Source: an uncultured Eubacteriales bacterium (GTDB taxonomy: Bacteria; Bacillota; Clostridia; Oscillospirales; Acutalibacteraceae). From it: a stretch of DNA of 64,000 nt. The position numbers were made by a program, and so were the translations under genes. Below, in pieces: positions 14,972 to 23,376 of the stretch (position 1 is the first letter of the stretch; the number at the start of each line of letters is the position of its first letter). Below the pieces are notes generated by a model. That model did not search any database and had not been told where the DNA came from. It saw only the letters and a list, made by a program, of their open reading frames with translations. The stretch lies in assembly GCA_905198155.1 (NCBI GenBank), contig CAJKBQ010000006.1, positions 32,422-96,421 of the forward strand, in the 5' to 3' direction.

Positions 14972-16519
14972 ATGAAAAAGCACAGCAAATTTTTTGCGGC
15001 TTTGGCGGTGATCCTGATGTTGGCGTGCATGATGACGGCGTGCGCGCCTGCGGCCACTTCCAGCGGGAAAACGGAGTCGAAAGCGTCGGAGATCCCGGCG
15101 TCGTCCAAAGCGGACGAAAAACCGGTGACGCTGAAGTATGTGAACTACGGCGCAAAGCCGGATTCTGGCAACTGCGACGGCATCTGGAAAGCAGTTAACG
15201 ACATTCTGAGCAAAGACCTGAACTGCACGATGGAGGTGGAATACCTCGGTTCCGGCGACAAGTCGCAAATGGCGCTGAAATATGCGGGCAACGAGGAGTT
15301 TGACTTCGCATACACAGCGCATTGGTTTGGTTTTGCCGACAACGCGCAGAACAACGCGTTCCGCGCGCTGACGATGGACGAACTCAAGCAGTATGCGCCG
15401 TATATGGTCGAAAATCTGCCGGATATCGCGTGGAAACAGGCCAGCGTCGGCGGTCAGATCTATATGCTGCCGAATATTATTTTTGAGTACAACAACGGGG
15501 TTTTCCTGGTTCGCGGCGATTTGCGCGAAAAGTATGGCCTGGATGCGCTGAAAACGATGGACGACCTGGAAAAGTACCTGGAAGTGGTCGCAAAGAATGA
15601 ACCCGGCATGGAAGCCCTCGGCAACAATTATGTTGAGGCCATGTGGTTGGTATGCCCCAACGAATGGCGCGGCGACATCGGAAACGATGGATGGGCATAC
15701 GATGTCGCGGATGCCGAAAATCCCGCAGCGTTTTGCAAAATGTTCACCGATGCGTATTTGACCTATGCGAAGAAAATGCGCGAGTTCTACGAAAAGGGCA
15801 TTTTTACTTCCAACATCATCAACGACACAACGGCCGCAATCGATAAGTTCAAAAACGGGATTGCGGCGGCCGTGGCGCACAATGCACTTACCATGAACCA
15901 GACCGCGCTTGCGCTGAAAACCACGAATCCGGACTGGAAAGTGGAGCTGTTTAACCCGTATATGGGCAAAAAACTTTGCCTTGGGAATTTCACCGGGAAC
16001 GGATTTGCTGTTACGCGCACGTCGAAATATGCAACCAAAGTGATTGAAGTCGTGAACCACATTTACGATTCCGTCGAGCTGCAGAAGCTGCTGAACTACG
16101 GCGTCGAAGGCGTGGACTACGAGCTGCAGGACGGGATGCTGACTGTCAAATCCGATGTGCCGGCGGACAAGAAAATGAACATCGGCTGCAACTGGAACAT
16201 GAGCAACGACCTGCTGAAAAACACCTTTGCGAAGAAAGAAAAGTACGACGGGTACGCGGAAATCATGGCGGATTTCGAGAAAAATACCGTTTCCCACCCG
16301 CTGCAAGCCTTCACGTTTAACAAATCTGCGGTGGAAACCGAAGTGGCCAATATAACTGCTGTTTCAAAAGAGTATGGCGCAATTCGATTTGGCTTGATGG
16401 AAGACGTCGAAGGCACCGTCGCAGCCTACCGCGCCGCCCTCAAAGACGCCGGTTACGAAAAAGTCCAGGCCGAGTACGACCGCCAGATCAAAGAATTCAT
16501 GGCAGCGTACAGCAAATAA
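14972..16519 (+). CDS. Orphan extracellular solute-binding lipoprotein 2
   Basis: A 515-residue paralogue of the lipoprotein at 13016. The signal peptide and lipobox are MTAC, followed by APAATSSGKTESKASE, nearly the same as in the paralogue. The mature domains share blocks such as SGNCDGIW, MALKYAGNE, IRGDLREKYGLD-like RGDLREKYGLDAL, DLEKYLEVVAKNEP, QKLLNYGVEGVDYEL and a C-terminal YRAALKDAGYEKVQAEYDRQ. Divergence lies mainly in the central part, where ligand specificity would reside. No transport permease is adjacent. It probably arose by tandem duplication including the regulatory region. Ligand unknown. Confidence 0.85.
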   Translation: MKKHSKFFAALAVILMLACMMTACAPAATSSGKTESKASEIPASSKADEKPVTLKYVNYGAKPDSGNCDGIWKAVNDILSKDLNCTMEVEYLGSGDKSQMALKYAGNEEFDFAYTAHWFGFADNAQNNAFRALTMDELKQYAPYMVENLPDIAWKQASVGGQIYMLPNIIFEYNNGVFLVRGDLREKYGLDALKTMDDLEKYLEVVAKNEPGMEALGNNYVEAMWLVCPNEWRGDIGNDGWAYDVADAENPAAFCKMFTDAYLTYAKKMREFYEKGIFTSNIINDTTAAIDKFKNGIAAAVAHNALTMNQTALALKTTNPDWKVELFNPYMGKKLCLGNFTGNGFAVTRTSKYATKVIEVVNHIYDSVELQKLLNYGVEGVDYELQDGMLTVKSDVPADKKMNIGCNWNMSNDLLKNTFAKKEKYDGYAEIMADFEKNTVSHPLQAFTFNKSAVETEVANITAVSKEYGAIRFGLMEDVEGTVAAYRAALKDAGYEKVQAEYDRQIKEFMAAYSK

Positions 16520-16640
16520 ACCTGCAAGGCGCGCTGTGCCGCGCACTGTTTGCGGTCGTCATCCGCAGCGGGACACTGCGCAGTGAAAAAAGGTTTTTTC
16601 TTCAAAATGGATGCAGCGAACCTGCTTCCAAATGTAAAAT

Positions 16641-16670
16641 GCGCCGGGCAGAAATTGCCCGGCGCGTTTT
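16641..16670 (+). terminator. Terminator of solute-binding protein gene 2
   Basis: A 10-bp perfect stem GCGCCGGGCA/TGCCCGGCGC (16641-16650 with 16656-16665), a 5-nt loop, and GTTTT. Confidence 0.85.
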
Positions 16671-16725
16671 GGTTATCCAAAAATATTTGCGCAGCATAAA
16701 ATCCGCATCGACGGAAAATCTAAGT

Positions 16726-17331
16726 TCAGGGCCGGATTTCGATGCTGCCGCCGTCTTTCAGCGTGCGACCATCCAGCAGGAGCAGTTTTTCCGCAAGCAG
16801 CCGCGCAAATCCGCCCGCAATCGCCGCCGACAGGATCAAATCCTCCGTTCCCGTCACCGCGTATTCGCCGATGGTTTCGTGCGCCAAAATCGGCGCAGCC
16901 GCCATCCGTACCTGTTCCACAAAGTATTGCGCGACAATCTGGTGCCGTTCCGCGTAATTGGTGTAAATTACGCGCATTTCCTCTTCGGTCAGCGAATTCG
17001 GCAGCATCTCGTGAATCAGCGAAATGCCCAGCCCCTGTTTCAGCGAGCAGATCAAAATCAAATACGCGAGGTGCAGCCGGTAATACCGCCGGTTCCGTGG
17101 TTCCGGCATGACTTTGGTGCGTACGTAGTTGTTGATGGTGGCGGACGTGATGCACGCTTCGTCTTTCAGTTCCGGCGGCAAATAATCCAAATATTCTTTC
17201 AGCTGGATCACCAGCTGTTTCATGTACAGCCCAAAATCCGGGATATCCTCCCACGCCGGAAGCCGGTAATTATTCAAATATTTCTCCCACCGGCGCAGTT
17301 TTCCGGCGATCAATGCAGTGTCAAACGGCAT
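16726..17331 (-). CDS. DUF1836 domain protein (MerR-like regulator)
   Basis: A 201-residue protein of the DUF1836 family, common in clostridia and bacilli, with an N-terminal MerR-like helix-turn-helix. Visible blocks are NYRLPAWEDIPDFGLYMKQL, LPPELKDEACITSATINNYV, then RTKVMPEPRNRRYYRLHLAY, the pattern of a DNA-binding head recognising its own partner helix. The rest is helical. Targets are unknown. GGAG lies about 7 nt upstream of the start. It is divergent from degV with a 146-bp shared upstream region. Confidence 0.8.
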   Translation of the reverse strand: MPFDTALIAGKLRRWEKYLNNYRLPAWEDIPDFGLYMKQLVIQLKEYLDYLPPELKDEACITSATINNYVRTKVMPEPRNRRYYRLHLAYLILICSLKQGLGISLIHEMLPNSLTEEEMRVIYTNYAERHQIVAQYFVEQVRMAAAPILAHETIGEYAVTGTEDLILSAAIAGGFARLLAEKLLLLDGRTLKDGGSIEIRP

Positions 17332-17364
17332 ATCTCCAATCGTCCTCTCCTTCGGTCTGATTTA

Positions 17365-17393
17365 ACTATACCACATTTTTTTTCGCAGCGCAA
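17365..17393 (-). promoter_or_regulatory. Sigma-A promoter of the DUF1836 gene
   Basis: Minus strand: TTGCGC, a 17-bp spacer and TATAGT, with TGTGG before the -10. Confidence 0.65.
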
Positions 17394-17413
17394 GAGAAAA
17401 TCGAAAATATTAC

Positions 17414-17459
17414 TTGACAAAGTATTGATCTTGATGTAATCTAATATTAAACATTAGAT
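17414..17459 (+). promoter_or_regulatory. degV promoter region with operator-like dyad
   Basis: A TTGACA (17414-17419) is clear; the -10 is ambiguous (TGTAAT at 15 bp or TAATCT at 17 bp). A perfect 7+7 inverted repeat ATCTAAT-N7-ATTAGAT (17439-17445 and 17453-17459) overlaps the -10/+1 region, where a repressor would block initiation. Confidence 0.5.
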
Positions 17460-17477
17460 AAAGGGGCGTGTAAGATC

Positions 17478-18353
17478 ATGTTTAAGATCATTACAGATAC
17501 ATCTGCTAATATCGACAGCAAGCTGCTGGAACGTCATCATATTGGGGTGATTCCGTTTTCGTTCTATGTGAACGACGAAGGCTTGATCTGTACCGACACC
17601 GCGCGGTTCGACGGCGAGGCGTACTACGCGGCCATGCGCGCCGGAACGCGGGTGCACACGTCCCAGGTGACGCCGCAGCAGTATATGGACTGTTTCGAGC
17701 CGCTGTACAAAGCCGGGCGCGAAATTCTGTACGTCGGGATGTCGTCCGGGATCAGCGGAGCCTACGCGTCCGCCGAGTCCGCAGCGGCGCAGCTGCGCGA
17801 GGAATACCCCGATATCCGCCTGCGGCTGGTGGATACGCTCGGCGCGTCGCTGGGCGAAGGACTGCTGGTGCTGAAAGCGGTGGAGTGCCGCGCGCAGGGC
17901 ATGAGTCTGGACGAAACGGCCGACCTGCTGCTGGAATTGCGGTACAGGATGTGCCAGGCATTCACCGTGGAGGACCTGAAATACCTGCGCCGCTCCGGCC
18001 GTCTGTCCAACGCCAAGGCGCTGATCGGAACCATGCTGCAAATCAAACCGCTGCTCCAAGGCAACCGGGAAGGGAAGATCATCAGCTTCGCCCGCGCCCG
18101 CGGCCGCAAACAGTCGATCGAAGCGCTGGCGGCGCAGTATGAGCAATTTGCAGAAGACACCGGCGACCCCATCGGCATTGCCCACGCGGGCTGTGCGGAC
18201 GATGCCAAACTGCTGGAAAAGCTCCTCCGCCGCACGTCGATCCCGCCCAAGCGCGTGATAACGGTCTGTTACGAGCCGGTCACGGGCGCGCACGTCGGAC
18301 CGGGCACGCTGGCACTTTTTTTCTGGGGACAGCCGGAATTCCGGCAGGCGTAA
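17478..18353 (+). CDS. DegV family fatty-acid-binding protein
   Basis: A 291-residue DegV/FakB-like protein that would bind a fatty acid and present it for phosphorylation. The N-terminal FKIITDTSANIDSKLLERHH is the family signature, followed by GVIPFSFYVNDE and a HTSQVTPQQYMDCFEPL block (T-S-Q lipid/phosphate site). VDTLGASLGEGLLVLKA and LKYLRRSGRLSNAKALIG complete the domain. No FakA kinase is in the window. GGGGC lies about 12 nt before the ATG. It converges with the activase gene, leaving only 5 bp and no terminator. Confidence 0.9.
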   Translation: MFKIITDTSANIDSKLLERHHIGVIPFSFYVNDEGLICTDTARFDGEAYYAAMRAGTRVHTSQVTPQQYMDCFEPLYKAGREILYVGMSSGISGAYASAESAAAQLREEYPDIRLRLVDTLGASLGEGLLVLKAVECRAQGMSLDETADLLLELRYRMCQAFTVEDLKYLRRSGRLSNAKALIGTMLQIKPLLQGNREGKIISFARARGRKQSIEALAAQYEQFAEDTGDPIGIAHAGCADDAKLLEKLLRRTSIPPKRVITVCYEPVTGAHVGPGTLALFFWGQPEFRQA

Positions 18354-18358
18354 CCAAA

Positions 18359-19186
18359 TTACGACCGGATGACGCGTTTTGCGGTGCCGGATTGAATCTG
18401 CGCGATCCAATCGCGAACCTGTGCGTCGTCCGGTGTCGGAATCGCGGGTGCCGAACGACCCAGCCTGGTATATTTATCCGTTCCCAGCGCATGGTACGGT
18501 TCCAACTCTACATGGCCAATCCCGGCGTATTGATTGGCCAGCTGCGCAATCCCGGCAAAATGATCGGCTCGGTCGTTGTACCCGGGCACAATCGGACACC
18601 GCAGCACGATGGACTTTCCCCACGCGCTCAGCAAAGTCAAATTCCGCAAAATGATCTCGTTGCCCGACCCGGTGAACGCGCGATGCTTCACCGGGTCGGT
18701 TTCTTTCCAGTCGAACAGAAACAAATCCGTATCGGCGGCGACTTTCCGGAGTGCCCATTCGGCCGCATATCCGCACGTTTCCACCGCAGTTGCAATACCG
18801 TTGGATTTTGCACGGCGGAGGATTTTCGCCGCGAACTCCGGCTGTGCCAGCGGTTCACCGCCGGACAGCGTCAGCCCGCCGCCGGACTGCGCATAAAATA
18901 TACGGTCTTTTTCCACCTCCGCGCACACTTCGTCCGCCCGCATTTCTTTGCCGTACCGGATCCGCGCGTCGTGGCGGCACACGAATTCGGGATCGTCCGC
19001 GCGCCCGCGGCACTGACCGCAGCCGACGCATTTTTCCGGGTAAAATGCGGATTCCGGGCGAAAATGCTGGCTTTCCGGATTGTGGCACCACGCGCAGATG
19101 AGCGGGCAGCCCTTCAAAAAGACAGTAGTACGGATGCCCGGCCCGTCGTGAATACAGAACCGCTGGATTTGCAGCACCGTGCCCAC
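18359..19186 (-). CDS. Glycyl radical enzyme activase (radical SAM)
   Basis: A 275-residue radical SAM enzyme that installs the glycyl radical on the adjacent enzyme. The SAM-cluster motif is C27-x3-C31-x2-C34 in KGCPLICAWCHNPE. GLTLSGGEPL is the SAM-binding GGE segment. Residues 53-70 carry one auxiliary ferredoxin-type set (C53, C56, C59, C70), fewer cysteines than the two-cluster insert common in eliminase activases. It starts 4 bp after the glycyl radical enzyme gene, so they form an operon. Confidence 0.93.
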   Translation of the reverse strand: MGTVLQIQRFCIHDGPGIRTTVFLKGCPLICAWCHNPESQHFRPESAFYPEKCVGCGQCRGRADDPEFVCRHDARIRYGKEMRADEVCAEVEKDRIFYAQSGGGLTLSGGEPLAQPEFAAKILRRAKSNGIATAVETCGYAAEWALRKVAADTDLFLFDWKETDPVKHRAFTGSGNEIILRNLTLLSAWGKSIVLRCPIVPGYNDRADHFAGIAQLANQYAGIGHVELEPYHALGTDKYTRLGRSAPAIPTPDDAQVRDWIAQIQSGTAKRVIRS

Positions 19187-19190
19187 TGCG

Positions 19191-21173
19191 TTACACCCCT
19201 TTCTGGATGGTGCGGTTCAGGATCATCCGCTTCATCTCATCGGACAGCCGGTAGAAATACTCCGAATATCCGCCGACGCGCACCACCAGGTTTTTGTGCA
19301 GCTCCGGATGTGCGTACGCTTCCTGCAGCAGCGCCGCCGACGCGCACGTAATCTGAATCTGTATCCCGCCCATTTTCATGTATGACAGGATCAGCGCTTT
19401 GAGAATATCATCGCGGAAGTCGGCGTTGATGTTGAAATTCAGCACCGGCACGCCCAGCATTTTTCCCTGGTCAATGGCGACGACGCTTTTAAGCAGTGCG
19501 GTCGGCCCGCAGACGTCTTTCCCGAAAATCGCGCCCAGCGAGTCGCACACCGGCGCACCGGCTGCGCGCCCGTCCGGCGTCGCGCCGATGTGCCGTCCGG
19601 CGTCGGCCTGGCAATGGAACTGGATCGACGCGGCCAGAAATCCTTCGCCGATGAACGGCCGCTTGACCGATACCGTCGAGAAAATCTCGGTCGTCAGGCG
19701 CCGGGTAAACGCGTTGACGTCGGGATCGTCGGTGCCGAACACCGCCGGATGCGCGCGGCATTCTGCCAAAAAATCCGGATCGTTTTCGTGCAGCCGGTGC
19801 AGCATTTCGGCTGCGCCGATGTCCTGCGCACCGAATACCCGGTCGCGAATGACCAGCAGCCCGTCAATTACGTTAATCAGCCCGGCAAAGTTGATGATGC
19901 TCCACTTGTACCGTGCACCGCCGTTGTTGAAATCCAGCCCGCGGTCGATGCAGTCGTCCACCAGCAGCGTGCGCATCGGCAGCGGATTGAGCCGGGCGCG
20001 GATTTCCTGCGACTGGCTGATTTTATCGGTTACATTGTTCACTACTGCCCGAACAGATTCGATGTAGCATCGATAAAACGATTCAAAGTCCGGCGCACCT
20101 GCCAGATCCCGCGCCATGGTCTGCGTCAGAATCAGCAGCAGATTGATCCCGGCGTCCAGCGAGCCGACGTTCGACATTCCGGCGATCATACTTTCGGTGC
20201 AGCCGCCGCCGCAGAACTGCGCAATATCTGCCGGGCGGATACACGGAAAGCGTTCCGTCAGCCTGCGCAGCAGCTGCGGATTGTAAAACGCCGGCTGACC
20301 GTTTTGCGAGCGGATGCCGTCGAATGCCGCCGCCCAGACTTCGTCCGGCGTATGTTCATCGACAAACAGTTCCGTCATGGGGCGGCGTTTTCCTTTGGAT
20401 GCGCGCAGGCACGGGATCGTCAGGGCGTTGGTGTCCGTTCCGAGCGCCATGGAATACCCGTCGTTGGCGTCCAAATTGTCGAACAGATTTTCCAGCAGCG
20501 GGATCACATCTTCGCCGTGATAAAAATCGATCAGATCGCTTGCCACGCATCCCAGATTGTCGCAGCAGTCCAGATACATCACAAAGTTCCACGCAACGAC
20601 CGCTTCGTAAAACGATTCGGCCGGGCGCATCGGCACTTTTTTCAGCGCGTCAATCAGCGCGCGATCTGCGCATACGCTTTCCAAATAGGCGACGCACCGC
20701 GCGGCGTACGCCCGAATGCCATCGACCAATTCGGTCAGCCCGTCCCGCAGCTCCGGATCGGCCATTTCCCGGATTCGCTCCAAATACGATTCGAACCCTT
20801 CCCGGACGATCCGCCCGTAATGCGGGATCGAATGGCACGACATATTCCCGGCAACGGTATGTTCCGCCGGAACGACGGAATGGTATTGCCGAAAGTCGGC
20901 GTTGTACGCGTCCAGCAGCGCGCGCATTTTGTCATCCGCGCCGGACCAATCGACACTCAGCCCGAACGCACTATCCGGCGCCGGCGCCACGCGCATATCC
21001 CGAATCATACGTCCGGACGGGTACAGCGGCCGCCCGTCGTATTTAGGCAGTCGGCAATGCTCGTAATACCGCCGCAGCCCCAGCGCTTTGCGGTAAAACA
21101 GACTGCGCTCCGGCGTTTCAAACGCGCCGGCCGCCGCGTATTCGCCCATTTGGTAAAAATCATTCTGAATCAT
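19191..21173 (-). CDS. Divergent short glycyl radical enzyme (PFL family)
   Basis: A 660-residue member of the pyruvate formate-lyase/dehydratase superfamily, about 100-200 residues shorter than characterised members. The glycyl radical site is in RVGGYS near the C-terminus (Gly635). The active-site thiyl Cys is in GGGCTES (Cys325, with Glu327), resembling the GCxE motif of dehydratases and lyases rather than the Cys-Cys of true PFL. The exact substrate cannot be read from the sequence; an eliminase-type reaction on a small hydroxylated or choline-like substrate is inference. It is co-transcribed with its activase and divergent from an AraC regulator. No microcompartment shell genes are present. 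GGGAGGG precedes the start. Confidence 0.88.
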   Translation of the reverse strand: MIQNDFYQMGEYAAAGAFETPERSLFYRKALGLRRYYEHCRLPKYDGRPLYPSGRMIRDMRVAPAPDSAFGLSVDWSGADDKMRALLDAYNADFRQYHSVVPAEHTVAGNMSCHSIPHYGRIVREGFESYLERIREMADPELRDGLTELVDGIRAYAARCVAYLESVCADRALIDALKKVPMRPAESFYEAVVAWNFVMYLDCCDNLGCVASDLIDFYHGEDVIPLLENLFDNLDANDGYSMALGTDTNALTIPCLRASKGKRRPMTELFVDEHTPDEVWAAAFDGIRSQNGQPAFYNPQLLRRLTERFPCIRPADIAQFCGGGCTESMIAGMSNVGSLDAGINLLLILTQTMARDLAGAPDFESFYRCYIESVRAVVNNVTDKISQSQEIRARLNPLPMRTLLVDDCIDRGLDFNNGGARYKWSIINFAGLINVIDGLLVIRDRVFGAQDIGAAEMLHRLHENDPDFLAECRAHPAVFGTDDPDVNAFTRRLTTEIFSTVSVKRPFIGEGFLAASIQFHCQADAGRHIGATPDGRAAGAPVCDSLGAIFGKDVCGPTALLKSVVAIDQGKMLGVPVLNFNINADFRDDILKALILSYMKMGGIQIQITCASAALLQEAYAHPELHKNLVVRVGGYSEYFYRLSDEMKRMILNRTIQKGV

Positions 21174-21202
21174 AAAATCACCCTCCCAGGCAAGATAGTT
21201 CT

Positions 21203-21230
21203 ATTATACGAATTTACGCGGAAATTGCAA
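21203..21230 (-). promoter_or_regulatory. Promoter of the glycyl radical enzyme operon
   Basis: Minus strand: TTGCAA, a 16-bp spacer and TATAAT. Its -35 directly abuts the -35 of the divergent araC-type gene at 21231. Confidence 0.65.
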
Positions 21231-21260
21231 TTGACAAATCATAACCGAATGTGTTAAAAT
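21231..21260 (+). promoter_or_regulatory. Promoter of the AraC-type regulator
   Basis: TTGACA (21231-21236), an 18-bp spacer and TAAAAT (21255-21260), back to back with the GRE promoter. Confidence 0.65.
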
Positions 21261-21284
21261 CATAATATCAAGGAGGCGATCAGA

Positions 21285-22109
21285 ATGCGATATGACGTTT
21301 ATGCGGATCGAAACGTGCAGCTGTTCGAAAACTTTCAAATAGGCGGTTCCGACGACCCGCAGGTGACTCATTTTGGGCCGACGCGGCGGAATCATTACAT
21401 TGTGCACTATGTGTTGGCGGGGCGCGGGACGTTCAACGGCGCGCCGGTGTGCGCCGGGCAGGGATTTTTGATTGCGCCGGGGGATCGGGAACATTTTTTT
21501 CCTGATGCGGCGGAACCGTGGACGTTGCTGTGGCTGCTTTCCGCGGACTGTGCCATGCGGGACTTTTTCAGCCTGTACGGAGCCGATCCGGCGACCCGCG
21601 TGTTCTCGTACCGCACGATTGACGCGGCGCAAAGCGCGATGGACTATGCCGTGCGGTACAGCGGGCAGATTCGCCCGGCAACGGAGGTGGTGGAACAGTA
21701 TCTGCGTCTGCTCAATACGCACGCGTCCAGCCGACCGTGTACCGAACGATCCAATGCGGATATGTACTATCAGTTTGCGGTCGATTACATCGCGGCCAAC
21801 CTCCAAAACGGCGTCACGGTAAAGGCGCTGCTGCGGCAGCTGGGCATTTCGCAGCCGTGCTTGTTCCGCATTTTTCGATCGCGTGCCGGTTGCTCGCCGC
21901 AGCAGTACATCAACGATTGCAAGGTGCGTCAGGCGCGCAAAATGCTGGCCGATCCCACGCTGACGATTTCCAATATCGCGCAAGCCCTGGGATATGCCGA
22001 TTCGCACGCGTTTACACGTTTTTTCACGGATCAAACCGGCACCGCACCCGGCCGGTACCGCGCCGCACTGCGGCGCACCGCCGACGAAATCTCCGCATCC
22101 CGCGCATGA
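21285..22109 (+). CDS. AraC family regulator of the glycyl radical enzyme operon
   Basis: A 274-residue transcription factor with an N-terminal cupin-like sensing domain (NHYIVHYVLAGRGTFNG; APGDREHFFPD) and a C-terminal pair of helix-turn-helices. The second HTH contains LTISNIAQALGYADSHAFTR and the family-conserved F-x-x-x-x-G-x-x-P-x-x-Y/R end. AGGAGG (21271-21276) lies 8 nt before the ATG. Its divergent position suggests it controls the glycyl radical enzyme and activase, probably in response to their substrate. Confidence 0.9.
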   Translation: MRYDVYADRNVQLFENFQIGGSDDPQVTHFGPTRRNHYIVHYVLAGRGTFNGAPVCAGQGFLIAPGDREHFFPDAAEPWTLLWLLSADCAMRDFFSLYGADPATRVFSYRTIDAAQSAMDYAVRYSGQIRPATEVVEQYLRLLNTHASSRPCTERSNADMYYQFAVDYIAANLQNGVTVKALLRQLGISQPCLFRIFRSRAGCSPQQYINDCKVRQARKMLADPTLTISNIAQALGYADSHAFTRFFTDQTGTAPGRYRAALRRTADEISASRA

Positions 22110-22168
22110 TTTCCGCCTGCCCGCATATAAATAAACCAAACACGGTCAAGCGAATTGGAAGGAGCGGG

Positions 22169-23332
22169 ATGCAATCGATGAGGCGGATACGGCAGTTTGC
22201 GGCGGCAATGCTGGCAGTATGGATAACGGGGTGCGCGCTGTGCGTACCGGCATGGGCGGAATTGGGCGAAGTACCGGCCAAATCGGCGATCCTGATCGAC
22301 GGGACGACCGGCACGGTGCTGTATGAGCAAAATGCCCACGAGCGCCGCGCGTGCGGGTCGGTGACGAAGACCATGTCGATCCTGCTGTTCATGGAGGCCA
22401 TCGACCGCGGCGAACTGACGCTGGAACAGCAGGTCACAACCAGCGCATTCGCCAATTCCATGGGCGGCTCCGAAATCTGGCTCGAAGTCGGCGAAGTGAT
22501 GACGGTGGACGAACTGCTCAAAGCGATTGTGATCCAGTCCGCCAACGACGCGACCGTCGCACTGGCAGAGCAGACCGCCGGGTCGGAAGAAGCGTTCCTC
22601 GACCGCATGAACCGCCGTGCGGAGGAACTGGGTATGAACGATACGCACTACCTGAACACCACCGGATTTGACGAAGAAGGTCAATACACCACCGCGTACG
22701 ACATTGCCCTCGCGGCGCGCGAACTGATTCGCCACCCGCTGGTGTTTGAATATTCCACCATTTGGATGGATGAGCTGCGCGGCGGCAAAACACAGCTGGC
22801 GAATACCAACAAGCTGCTGAAAACCTACCCCGGCATCACCGGGCTGAAAACCGGCACCACCGACGACGCCGGGAACTGTTTCTGCGGTACGGCGGAGCGC
22901 GACGGGTTGAAGCTGATTTCGGTGGTGCTCGGCTGCGCCACGTCGGCGGAACGGTTTTCGGCGACCAAAACGCTCCTCGACCACGGGTTTGCCCAGTGGG
23001 AGACGGTCACACCGGAATTTTCGGATGCCATGCTGACACCGGTTCCGGTGCAGGGCGGGATGCAGGACGCCGTCGCCGGTACCATCCAGGGGCAGCCGAC
23101 GGGTCTGCTGGTGCCCAAAGGCCGCGGCGCACAGATCGAATACAAACTCACGCTGGCCGAAAACGTTGCAGCGCCGGTCGAGCAGGGGCAGAAGCTCGGC
23201 CAGCTGGAAATTGTGCTCGAAAATGAGACACTTTGTGCGTTTCCGGTGACAGCGGTCGAATCAGTCAACAAAATTACATTGATTCGAGCGTTTTCTGCAT
23301 TGTTTCGCGCGCTGTTGTGCGGTATGATATAA
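22169..23332 (+). CDS. D-alanyl-D-alanine carboxypeptidase (DacF-like)
   Basis: A penicillin-binding protein (387 residues) that trims the terminal D-Ala of peptidoglycan stem peptides outside the membrane. After a signal peptide ending near PAWA, the serine peptidase S11 motifs follow: SxxK as SVTK, SxN as SAN, and KTG as KTGTT. A C-terminal domain (TGLLVPKGRG...) follows, then a hydrophobic tail that may anchor it. GGAAGGAG precedes the ATG at 22169 (4 nt); ATG 22178 is an alternative. It may be vegetative or sporulation-specific (DacF); no sigma-F box was seen. Confidence 0.92.
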   Translation: MQSMRRIRQFAAAMLAVWITGCALCVPAWAELGEVPAKSAILIDGTTGTVLYEQNAHERRACGSVTKTMSILLFMEAIDRGELTLEQQVTTSAFANSMGGSEIWLEVGEVMTVDELLKAIVIQSANDATVALAEQTAGSEEAFLDRMNRRAEELGMNDTHYLNTTGFDEEGQYTTAYDIALAARELIRHPLVFEYSTIWMDELRGGKTQLANTNKLLKTYPGITGLKTGTTDDAGNCFCGTAERDGLKLISVVLGCATSAERFSATKTLLDHGFAQWETVTPEFSDAMLTPVPVQGGMQDAVAGTIQGQPTGLLVPKGRGAQIEYKLTLAENVAAPVEQGQKLGQLEIVLENETLCAFPVTAVESVNKITLIRAFSALFRALLCGMI

Positions 23333-23333
23333 T
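23325..23333 (+). promoter_or_regulatory. Extended -10 promoter of pgi
   Basis: TGATATAAT at 23325-23333, overlapping the dacF stop codon. No convincing -35 box, consistent with an extended -10 promoter. Confidence 0.5.
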
Positions 23334-23376
23334 CGTATCAAAATCGATGCTCACCTCAGAAAGGATATGTTAAAAA

